Shown piece after piece: positions 25,199 through 32,855 of a stretch of DNA of 64,000 nt. This DNA comes from Variovorax sp. J22G73. GTDB taxonomy: Bacteria > Pseudomonadota > Gammaproteobacteria > Burkholderiales > Burkholderiaceae_C. Position numbers and translations under genes: made by a program. Location: NCBI RefSeq assembly GCF_030317035.1, contig NZ_JASZYK010000001.1, positions 1,178,001-1,242,000 on the forward strand. Reading direction: 5' to 3'. The notes under the pieces are model-generated. The model was not told where the DNA came from. It ran no database searches and saw nothing but the letters and a program-made list of their open reading frames with translations. The first letter of the stretch is position 1, and each line of letters starts with the position of its first letter.

Positions 25199-26269
25199 AT
25201 GACCATCGCCATCCACCCCGCCGCGGCCGCGCATGCAGACCCGGTCGACCACCTGCTCGAGATCGGCCTGAAGGATCTCTGGTATCCGATCTGCCCCTCG
25301 CACTTCATCAAGGAGAACCCCGTTTCCCTGCGCCGTCTCGGCCGCAAGATCGCGTTGTGGCGCGATGGCGAGGGCGTGCTGCACGCGCTGGAAGACCGCT
25401 GCCCGCACCGCGGCGCGCCGCTGTCGCAGGGCGTGATCCTGGGCGACCGGCTCTCGTGCCCGTACCACGGCGTGGAAGTGCGGCACGACGGCGTGGTCAC
25501 CCGCGTGCCCGGCAGCCCCGGCTGCAAGCTCGAAGGCTCGCAGGCCACGCGCCACTTTCATGTGCAGGAGCGCGCGGGCGCCGTGTTTCTCTACAACGCC
25601 AAGGAGCCGGTGGACGTGCCGCCGCCGCTGGTGCTGCCCGAGCAGCTGACGGACGACGCCGAGTACGGCGCCTTCCTCTGCTACACCGAGTGGAAGGGCG
25701 ACTACCGCTACGTGCTCGACAACGTGATGGACCCGATGCACGGCACGTACCTGCACAAGCAGTCGCACTCGATGGCCGAGGGCGACTCGAGCGCCAGGTT
25801 CGGCATTCGCGCCACCGACACCGGCTTCGTGTTCGAGAAGGAAGGCCAGCGCAACGTCAACTTCGACTGGACCGAGTGGGCCGACACCGGCATCCACTGG
25901 ATGCGCCTCGAAATCCCGTACCCCAAGACCGGCGGCCCCGGCGGCAACTTCATCATCGTGGGCGCGTTCTCGCCCATCGTGAAGGGCATGACGGCCACCT
26001 TCTTCTGGCGCGTGCGCAAGCTGCCCAACGACTGGCAGCGCGACACCTGGCGCTTCCTGTACAAGAACCGGCTCGAGGCGCGCCACTGGCACGTGCTGGA
26101 GCAGGACCGCGTGATGCTCGAGGAAATGGAGGCCGACGCCAACCAGCACGAGAACCTGTACCAGCACGACCTGGGCATCGTGCGGCTGCGGCGGCACATG
26201 CGCAACCTGGCGGTGGCGCAGCTGGCCGAATCAGCATCGTCGAACACGGCCGAAGCGGCCACGGCCTGA
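25199..26269 (+). CDS. Rieske-type aromatic ring-hydroxylating oxygenase, large subunit
   Basis: A 356-residue oxygenase. The Rieske cluster ligands are C68-x-H70 (CPHRGAPLSQG) and C87-x2-H90 (CPYHG). The mononuclear iron site is DPMHGTYLH with His181 and His186; the third acidic ligand should be in the C-terminal half. Length and the neighbouring VanB-type reductase place it in the phthalate/vanillate demethylase-type (two-component, alpha-only) class. It would dihydroxylate or demethylate the island's aromatic substrate. AGAGGA precedes the ATG at 25199. No beta subunit gene is present, as expected for this class. Confidence 0.93.
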   Translation: MTIAIHPAAAAHADPVDHLLEIGLKDLWYPICPSHFIKENPVSLRRLGRKIALWRDGEGVLHALEDRCPHRGAPLSQGVILGDRLSCPYHGVEVRHDGVVTRVPGSPGCKLEGSQATRHFHVQERAGAVFLYNAKEPVDVPPPLVLPEQLTDDAEYGAFLCYTEWKGDYRYVLDNVMDPMHGTYLHKQSHSMAEGDSSARFGIRATDTGFVFEKEGQRNVNFDWTEWADTGIHWMRLEIPYPKTGGPGGNFIIVGAFSPIVKGMTATFFWRVRKLPNDWQRDTWRFLYKNRLEARHWHVLEQDRVMLEEMEADANQHENLYQHDLGIVRLRRHMRNLAVAQLAESASSNTAEAATA

Positions 26270-26288
26270 GCGGGGAGCGAGCGCAGCC

Positions 26289-27257
26289 ATGTCTTCCCCC
26301 ACGCTCAACGCCCTCGTGCACACCATGCGCTACGAGGCCGACGGCATCGTGAGCGTCGAGTTTCGGCCGGCCACGCCGGCCGTGGACTTTCCCGCCTTCG
26401 AGGCCGGTTCCCACATCGACCTGCACCTGCCCAACGGCCTGGTGCGCAGCTACTCGCTGTGCAACCCCGCGAGCGACCGCCAGCGCTACGTGGTGGGCGT
26501 GCTGAACGACCGCAAGAGCCGCGGCGGCTCGCGCTACGTGCACCAGCAGCTGCGCGTGGGCATGACGCTGCCCATCTCCGCGCCGCGCAACAACTTCAGG
26601 TTGCAGGAGGGCGCCGAGCGCTCGGTGCTGGTGTCCGGCGGCATCGGCGTGACGCCCATCTGGAGCATGCTGCAGCGGCTGGTGGCCATCGGCCGGCCGG
26701 TGGAGCTGGTGTACTGCGCGCGCACCCGCAAGGAGGCGGCCTTCTGCGAAGCCATCGAGGCGCTGGCCAAAGACAGGCAGGTGCAGCTCACCTGGCACTT
26801 CGACGACGAGCGCGGCGCGCCGCCGCAACTTGCCGCGCTGCTGGCCGGCAAGGGCGCCGACAGCCATTACTACTGCTGCGGCCCCACGCCGATGCTCGAT
26901 GCCTTCGAGAAGAGCTGCGAGCAGCTGGGCTACGCCAACGCCCACATCGAGCGCTTCGCTGCCGTGCAGGTCGAAGCGCCGAGCGCCACGCAAGGCTGCG
27001 TGGTCGAGTGCGCGAAGAGCGGCAAGAGCGTCGAGGTGCCGGCGGGCAAGTCGATTCTCGACAGCCTGATCGACGCCGGGCTCAACCCCGACCACAGCTG
27101 CAAGGAAGGCGTGTGCGGCGCCTGTGAAACAGCGGTGCTCGAAGGGGAGGTCGAGCACCACGACGGCATCCTCACCAAGATCGAACGTGCATCGAACAAG
27201 ACCATGATGATCTGCGTGTCTCGCTGCAAGGGCGAGCGGCTGGTGCTGGACATCTGA
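26289..27257 (+). CDS. PDR/VanB-family oxidoreductase (reductase of the Rieske oxygenase)
   Basis: A 322-residue electron-transfer protein moving electrons from NAD(P)H through FMN and a 2Fe-2S cluster to the oxygenase. FMN-binding domain about 1-105 (RSYSLCN), NAD domain about 110-225 (GGIGVTP and CCGPTPM) and C-terminal plant-type ferredoxin with ligands C271, C276, C279 and C309 (C-x4-C-x2-C...C). Domain order FMN-NAD-ferredoxin is typical for phthalate dioxygenase reductase and VanB. It directly follows the oxygenase gene (19 bp) and so is its partner. Confidence 0.93.
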   Translation: MSSPTLNALVHTMRYEADGIVSVEFRPATPAVDFPAFEAGSHIDLHLPNGLVRSYSLCNPASDRQRYVVGVLNDRKSRGGSRYVHQQLRVGMTLPISAPRNNFRLQEGAERSVLVSGGIGVTPIWSMLQRLVAIGRPVELVYCARTRKEAAFCEAIEALAKDRQVQLTWHFDDERGAPPQLAALLAGKGADSHYYCCGPTPMLDAFEKSCEQLGYANAHIERFAAVQVEAPSATQGCVVECAKSGKSVEVPAGKSILDSLIDAGLNPDHSCKEGVCGACETAVLEGEVEHHDGILTKIERASNKTMMICVSRCKGERLVLDI

Positions 27258-27296
27258 GGCCTGCGGGCCAACTAAAAAAACCACCAGGGAGTGTCA

Positions 27297-28400
27297 ATGA
27301 GAAAGTACTTGCTCATGCTGGCGTCAGCCGGCATGGCCGGCGAAGCGCCGGCCCAGTCATCGGTCACGGTCTTCGGCGGGGTCGACCTGGCCGTCACGCA
27401 CACGCGGGGGAGCGGCAACGGCGCGACCCGCAAGACGCAACTTGCCAGCAGCGGCAACGCGCCCAGCCGCCTGGGCTTCAGGGGCGTTGAAGACCTGGGC
27501 GGCGGACTGTCGGCGAACTTCTGGCTCGAAGCCGGCCTGGATGTCGACACCGGCACCGGGATTCATTCGAACACCAACAACCAGGCCAGCGGCAAGGGCG
27601 CACCCGGCGTCATGAGCTTCAACAGACGTTCGACGGTGGGCCTGGCCGGCCGCTTCGGCGAAGTGCGCCTGGGGCGCGACGTTCTTCCGACGTTCATGAA
27701 CACGGGCGGCTTCGAGCCTTTCGGTGTCGGCGGCATTGGCGCGAACCAGATCTTCTTTTCGTCCCTCGGCGGCGTGATGTCGCCCATACCGTCGCGCATT
27801 TCGAACAGCGTCGGCTACTTTCTTCCGCCCGACCTGGGCGGCTTCTACGGGCAGGTGATGCACGCCATGGGCGAGAACGACTCGACCTCCGAGCTGCCGG
27901 GCACCGGCGCGTCCAGCAGGCGCGACGGCAACCACACCGGCTGGCGTCTGGGCTACGCCAACGGCAGCGTCAATGTCGCGGTGGCCTCTGGCACCACACG
28001 CTATGCGAACGGCACGCTTCGCGTGACCAATGCCGGTGCCGCATACCTCTTCGGCCCCTCGCTGATGAACCTGAAGCTCGTGGGTCAACTCCACGCCGAT
28101 TCGAAGGGCGTGGCCGAGGGCAAGGGAATGTTGGTCGGCTTTCATCTGCCCATCGGCGCTGGCGAAATCAAAGGCGCGTACTCCCGCTACCGGCTCGATC
28201 CCGGACATGCGGCGCTGAAGCCCGCATCGTCGAAGCTGGCCTTGGGCTACGTGCACAACCTGTCGAAGCGCACCGCGCTGTATGCGACCGTGGCACGCGT
28301 CAGCAACAGCGATGGCGCTTCTCAGGCCCTTATGGGCGCTGTCACCGCGCGAAATCAGGCTTCCACCGGCGCCGAGTGCGGCATGCGCCATGTGTTCTAG
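27297..28400 (+). CDS. General bacterial porin (first copy)
   Basis: A 367-residue outer-membrane trimeric porin of the betaproteobacterial Gram-negative porin family. AGGGAG precedes the ATG at 27297 (a GTG two codons upstream lies on the ribosome site). Signal peptide ends in APAQS; it is odd in having Glu18 near the cleavage site where the paralogue at 29709 has Gly. Mature features: SSVTVFGGVDLAVTH, the SRLGFRGVEDLGGG signature, many amphipathic strands and a C-terminal Phe (GMRHVF) for outer-membrane insertion. Likely lets the island's substrate into the periplasm. Confidence 0.92.
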   Translation: MRKYLLMLASAGMAGEAPAQSSVTVFGGVDLAVTHTRGSGNGATRKTQLASSGNAPSRLGFRGVEDLGGGLSANFWLEAGLDVDTGTGIHSNTNNQASGKGAPGVMSFNRRSTVGLAGRFGEVRLGRDVLPTFMNTGGFEPFGVGGIGANQIFFSSLGGVMSPIPSRISNSVGYFLPPDLGGFYGQVMHAMGENDSTSELPGTGASSRRDGNHTGWRLGYANGSVNVAVASGTTRYANGTLRVTNAGAAYLFGPSLMNLKLVGQLHADSKGVAEGKGMLVGFHLPIGAGEIKGAYSRYRLDPGHAALKPASSKLALGYVHNLSKRTALYATVARVSNSDGASQALMGAVTARNQASTGAECGMRHVF

Positions 28401-28445
28401 AAGCTTGCCAGCGCACGCATTCATGTCCTTTCAAGGGAGAAAAAA

Positions 28446-29615
28446 ATGAGATCGATGTCTTGTGTCCATCCGCTGATCAAGCGCCTTGCGGTGCTGATCG
28501 GCGCTCCGTTGGTGCTGATCGGGTGCGCAGCCCCCGGTACGTCTGTTTCGCAAGATGCCCTGCCCAAGCCCGGCCGCCTGATCACCGTCGCGCCGGACCG
28601 TGTGAACCGGTTGCCCGATGCATCGCGCAACCTGGTCATCTCGTACGTGTCGTCGTCGTTCGATGGCTCCAACGCCATCGTGGCGGGGCAGGTCGCCATT
28701 CCGCGAACGCCGCCGCCCGCCGAGGGCTACCCGGTGATCGCGTGGGCGAGCGGCTCGACGGGCCTCGCGCCGCAGTGCGCGCCGTCGACCAGCGCCAACA
28801 GCGCCAGGGACGCATCGCTGAACGAATGGGTGAAGCGTGGCTATGCCGTGGTGCGCACCGACTACGCAGGGTGGGGTGCATTCGGTCCCTTGCCTGACCT
28901 GCACGGCCGAAGCAACGCCCAGAACCTGATCGACGCCGTGACTGCGGCCCATTCGGTGGATGCCCGCCTGAGCAATGACTGGATCGCCGTGGGCCACAGC
29001 AAGGGTGGCGGTGCCGTGCTGTGGGTGGCGGGCTTGCCCGAGCGCACCGAAGGCCGCTACCCGCTCAGGGGGGCCATCGCCATCGCGCCGACCGGCCCGG
29101 GTGTTCCCAAGTTCATGAGCGGTGTCATGAAGGGCGAACCGGTGGCCACGTCGGGCTTGCCCTTCGTCGCGTTGACCGCGCTCAACGCGAAGGCCTTGAA
29201 CCCGGCCATCGACCTCCAGAAGCTGGTTTCGCCGCAACTGCAGCCGCATCTCGACGTGCTTCGCTCCGGCTGCGTCCCACAACTCTTTTCGTTGCCGCCG
29301 CTGCCGCCCGGCCGCTACCTGAATGCCGGTGCCGACTACGACATGTACGCGAAATTACTCGACGAACAGGATGCCTCCGCGCTGACCATGCGGGTTCCGG
29401 TTTCGATCGTGCAGGCCGAGAACGACGAGACGACCGTTACGTCAGAAACCACGGCGCAGATGGTTCGAAGCCTTTGCGCACGCGGTGCGACCGTGCGGTT
29501 CAAGCAATACCCCGGCAACAACCACAGGTCCGTCATTGCTGCGTCGCAGAACGACGCGTTCGATTTCGCGGACTCGGCGCTCACGAGGCGCCCGCTGAAG
29601 AACGACTGCGCATGA
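28446..29615 (+). CDS. Lipoprotein secretory lipase/alpha-beta hydrolase
   Basis: A 389-residue protein. Residues 1-27 make a lipoprotein signal with lipobox LIGCA (Cys27). The hydrolase domain resembles the secretory lipase (LIP) family: WASGSTGLAP, then the nucleophile elbow GHSKGGG with Ser185, an Asp-bearing VQAENDE region and a His in GNNHRS. Substrates are unknown; an ester- or lactone-hydrolysing role at the cell surface would release the acid taken up by the adjacent porins. GGGAGA precedes the ATG at 28446. It sits between the two porin copies. Confidence 0.82.
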   Translation: MRSMSCVHPLIKRLAVLIGAPLVLIGCAAPGTSVSQDALPKPGRLITVAPDRVNRLPDASRNLVISYVSSSFDGSNAIVAGQVAIPRTPPPAEGYPVIAWASGSTGLAPQCAPSTSANSARDASLNEWVKRGYAVVRTDYAGWGAFGPLPDLHGRSNAQNLIDAVTAAHSVDARLSNDWIAVGHSKGGGAVLWVAGLPERTEGRYPLRGAIAIAPTGPGVPKFMSGVMKGEPVATSGLPFVALTALNAKALNPAIDLQKLVSPQLQPHLDVLRSGCVPQLFSLPPLPPGRYLNAGADYDMYAKLLDEQDASALTMRVPVSIVQAENDETTVTSETTAQMVRSLCARGATVRFKQYPGNNHRSVIAASQNDAFDFADSALTRRPLKNDCA

Positions 29616-29708
29616 CGCTGCGAGGCCACACGAACCCCGTTTCAGTTTTCGTGGCCCGAACCAGGCACCTGAGCCCCACGCGACCGACGACACCACCCTG
29701 AAGATCCA

Positions 29709-30815
29709 ATGAAAAAACTCGTACTCGCGCTGGCTTCGGCCAGCGCGGCTGGCGGAGCGCTGGCCCAATCTTCCCTCACGCTCTTCGGCGTGGTCGACGC
29801 CGCCGTCACCTACACGCAGGGCAGCGGCAACGGCTCGGCGCACAAGACGCAGCTGAGCAACAGCGGCAACATGTTCAGCCGCCTGGGCTTTCGCGGCACC
29901 GAAGACCTGGGCGGCGGCTACTCGGCCAACTTCTGGCTGGAGATGGGCCTGCAGAACGACAGCGCGCAGGGCTTTCCGTCGAACTCCAACAACCAGGCCA
30001 GCGGCAACGGCACGGCCGGCGTGTTGAGCTTCAACCGCCGCTCCACCGTGAGCCTGGCGGGCGAGTTCGGCGAGTTGCGGCTGGGGCGCGACTACGTGCC
30101 GGCCTTCTGGAACACGGCCATCTTCGACCCCTTCGGCACGGGCAGCGGCATCGGCGCCAACCAGCTGTACTTCTCGGGCCTGGGCGGCCTGGTGGCACCG
30201 ACCGGCACGCGCGCATCGAACAGCGTGGGCTACCTGCTGCCGGCCAGCCTCGGCGGCTTCTACGGGCAGGTGATGTACGCCATGGGCGAGAACGACGCCA
30301 GCTCGGTGCTGCCGAACACCCTGGTGTCGAACCGGCACGACGGCGACCACACCGGCGCGCGCCTGGGCTACCAGAGCGGCGGCATCAACATCGCGCTGGC
30401 GACCGGCCGCACGCGCTACGCGAGCGGCGACCTGCGCGTGACCAACCTGGGCGCGGCCTACACCTTCGGCCCCTCGCTGATGAACCTCAAGCTCACGAGC
30501 GAGCTGTACAAGGAGTCGAAAGGCAGCACCGACGCGAAGGGCGCGCTCATCGGCCTGCAGCTGCCCATCGGGCCGGGCGAGATCAAGGCGTCGTACGCTC
30601 GCTACCGGCTGGAGCCGGCGGGCGCGCTGCTGAAGCCCACGTCGTCGAAGCTGGCCATCGGCTACGTGCACAACCTGTCGAAGCGCACGGCGGTGTACGC
30701 CACCCTCGCGCGCATCAGCAACAGCAACGGGGCGACCGCGGCGCTCTCGGGCGCCATCACCGCGCCGAACCGCGCCTCCAGCGGTGCCGAGTTCGGCATG
30801 CGCCACATGTTCTAG
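29709..30815 (+). CDS. General bacterial porin (second copy)
   Basis: A 368-residue porin, strongly similar along its length to the copy at 27297: the same SRLGFRGTEDLGGG, SNNQASGNGTAGVLSFNRRS and YVHNLSKRTAVYATLAR stretches and the C-terminal GMRHMF. Signal peptide ends in GALAQS. The two genes look like a tandem duplication that now brackets the lipase; this copy has the more regular signal peptide, and the first has diverged more. Confidence 0.93.
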   Translation: MKKLVLALASASAAGGALAQSSLTLFGVVDAAVTYTQGSGNGSAHKTQLSNSGNMFSRLGFRGTEDLGGGYSANFWLEMGLQNDSAQGFPSNSNNQASGNGTAGVLSFNRRSTVSLAGEFGELRLGRDYVPAFWNTAIFDPFGTGSGIGANQLYFSGLGGLVAPTGTRASNSVGYLLPASLGGFYGQVMYAMGENDASSVLPNTLVSNRHDGDHTGARLGYQSGGINIALATGRTRYASGDLRVTNLGAAYTFGPSLMNLKLTSELYKESKGSTDAKGALIGLQLPIGPGEIKASYARYRLEPAGALLKPTSSKLAIGYVHNLSKRTAVYATLARISNSNGATAALSGAITAPNRASSGAEFGMRHMF

Positions 30816-30854
30816 GCGCCGCGCGCGCACCCCCCCACACCGGCAGCAAAGACC

Positions 30855-32189
30855 ATGCAGAGCAGCAACAGCAAGAACCTTCGTTGGTACGGCGTGATCA
30901 CGCTGTTCGTGATCGTCGCGATCTCCTATGTGGACCGCATCAACATCGCGGTGCTCATCACCGACAAGGCCTTTCTCGACCACGTCGGCATCGCCGCGGG
31001 CGACCGCGTGCGCCAGGGCTTCCTGGCGACGGCGTTCATGCTGGGCTACGGCGTGTCGGCCTTCGTGCTCACGCCGTTCTGCTCGGCGCTGTTCGGGGTG
31101 CGGCGCAGCCTGGTGTACGGGCTGGTGCTGTGGGGCGTGGTGACCTGGGCCTCGCCGCTGTTCCACAGCTACGGGCTGCTGCTGGCCTCGCGCATCCTGC
31201 TGGGCGTGTCGGAGGGGCCGTTGTTTTCGCTGGCCTCGGCGTACATCAAGGCGCACTTTCGCAGCGACGAGAACGGCAAGCCCAACGCCTTCGTGAACAT
31301 GGGCACGGGGCTGGGGCTGGCGGTGGGGTATCCGCTGGTGGGCTACCTGCTCACGCAGTTCGCGTGGGACACCTCGTTCCACGTGCTCGGCGTGATGAAC
31401 ATCGCGCTGGGAATTCCGCTGGTGCTGGCCTTCGTGCGCATGCCGCCCGCGCATGCCGACGGCGCGAAGCCGTCGTCGTTCGGCGAGGCGATGGCGCGCG
31501 TGGGCGGCATCGTGCGCGGCGCGCTGCACACGCGGCACCTGTTCCTCATCACGCTGCTGACCTCGGCCGCGCTGGCCTACCTGTGGGGCAGCAGCAACTG
31601 GCTGCCGACCTACCTGCGCGAGGCGCGCGGCTTCTCGCTGCGCGAGATGGGCTGGCTGGCCTCGCTGCCGCAGTACGCCACCGTGCTCGCGGTGTTCGTG
31701 GGCGGCGTGCTCATCGACAAGGTGGGCCGCGAGCGCGTGCCCTTCATCTTCATGGGCGCGAGCGCGGGCGTGGCGCTGTCGGTGCTGATGGCCATCAACG
31801 CGCGCGACCCGTATGCCGCCGCATGCTGCCTGGTGGCGGCCAACTTCTTCTGGGGGCTGCAGAGCCCGGCCATTCCGAGCACGGTGCAGTACTGCTCGCG
31901 CCCCGAGCACACGGCCAGCGCCTTCGGCGTGACCAACGGCGCGGGCAGCCTGGTGGCGGGCTTCATGCCGGTGTTGATGGGCGGGGTGATCTCAGCGGTG
32001 TCGCACGGGTCGGCCGCATCGGCGTCGGCCGGTTCGGCTGTGTCTTCGGCGGCCTCCGCTTCGGGCTTCTTCGCGGGCTTCGCGCTGCTCATCGGCACGC
32101 AGGTGGTGGTGTTCGCGTGCGGCTTGCTGCTGTGGTGGCGCGACCGCGCGCGCAGTGTCGAAGCAGTCTCAGGTTCACAGCTTTCATAG
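30855..32189 (+). CDS. MFS transporter (anion:cation symporter type)
   Basis: A 444-residue inner-membrane transporter with 12 predicted hydrophobic segments. The start carries RWYGVITLFVIVAISYVDRINIAVL, the first helix of ACS-family (hexuronate/phthalate-like) permeases, including the conserved D-R at its end. The loop after helix 6 is short. As last gene of the island it probably imports the organic acid substrate. The C-terminal region has a Ser/Ala-rich stretch between the last two helices (SAASASAGSAVSSAASASG). No clear terminator follows. Confidence 0.9.
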   Translation: MQSSNSKNLRWYGVITLFVIVAISYVDRINIAVLITDKAFLDHVGIAAGDRVRQGFLATAFMLGYGVSAFVLTPFCSALFGVRRSLVYGLVLWGVVTWASPLFHSYGLLLASRILLGVSEGPLFSLASAYIKAHFRSDENGKPNAFVNMGTGLGLAVGYPLVGYLLTQFAWDTSFHVLGVMNIALGIPLVLAFVRMPPAHADGAKPSSFGEAMARVGGIVRGALHTRHLFLITLLTSAALAYLWGSSNWLPTYLREARGFSLREMGWLASLPQYATVLAVFVGGVLIDKVGRERVPFIFMGASAGVALSVLMAINARDPYAAACCLVAANFFWGLQSPAIPSTVQYCSRPEHTASAFGVTNGAGSLVAGFMPVLMGGVISAVSHGSAASASAGSAVSSAASASGFFAGFALLIGTQVVVFACGLLLWWRDRARSVEAVSGSQLS

Positions 32190-32855
32190 CCATTTCGAAG
32201 GCTTGTACCTTCGTACTGTGGCCGCGCGGTCACAGCGCGCACCACCGGTTTCCGTCATCTGCGTGAGCAGGTGTTTCGGCGCTAGAACCATCTTCATACC
32301 GCCGGGCATGCATCGCGTGCCATGACGCCATTCGGGCTACGCCGCGCGAACATTTGGAGAGAGAAAAGTTCCGCGATTCATTGAGCCGACTTGTTCGTTC
32401 AGCTAAAACTGGCGCACTTCAATGGACGAGGGAATGCGCGTGAAACCAACGAGAAGAGCCGCAGAAAGTCTTGCCATGGTCGCGATGAACATCACCGTCA
32501 TCGCACGTTCCGAAGGTGCCGCAGCCGCACGGTTGCGACGCACCGAACCGCTTCACGGGCACTGAGCCCGCGCAGCGCTCCGCACCCCCACGCCACCGCT
32601 TTTTCTTCGGACCCCGCATGTCGACGGGCATGGAGCGGCTCGCCCCGCGCATCCTGGGACCGCCTGTTTCAAGGCGGTGAAACCGGCTGCGACCGCGTTG
32701 TCCTGACGAACCTCGTGTTCGCCGGGAGGGCGCCCTGTCGCCCGCATTTTTCAGCTGTTCATTTCATCACCGCGCGCCTTGCGCATCGCCGGCTATCCGC
32801 TGGTGCATGCGGGGCGGCGCATGTTTCTTCTTACCCAGAGTACCTAGAGGCGATC
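32190..32855. other. Long intergenic region upstream of the M1 peptidase
   Basis: 666 bp without a convincing gene. One frame runs open from 32391 into the peptidase, but its N-terminal 155 residues are Arg/His/Ser-rich and the peptidase has a proper lipoprotein start at 32856, so this part is read as leader or promoter DNA. A short frame at 32422-32565 lacks a ribosome site. A hairpin CGAAGG/CCTTCG near 32198-32215 has no T-run. Confidence 0.4.

Noticed and set aside
32198..32215. CGAAGG/CCTTCG hairpin as terminator of the catabolic island
   Set aside because: No T-run follows and the loop and stem are weak.
32422..32565. A 47-codon frame (MDEGMRVKPTRRAAE...) upstream of the M1 peptidase
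   Set aside because: No ribosome site at a proper distance, no conserved feature, and isolated in a long noncoding stretch. Too weak to call.
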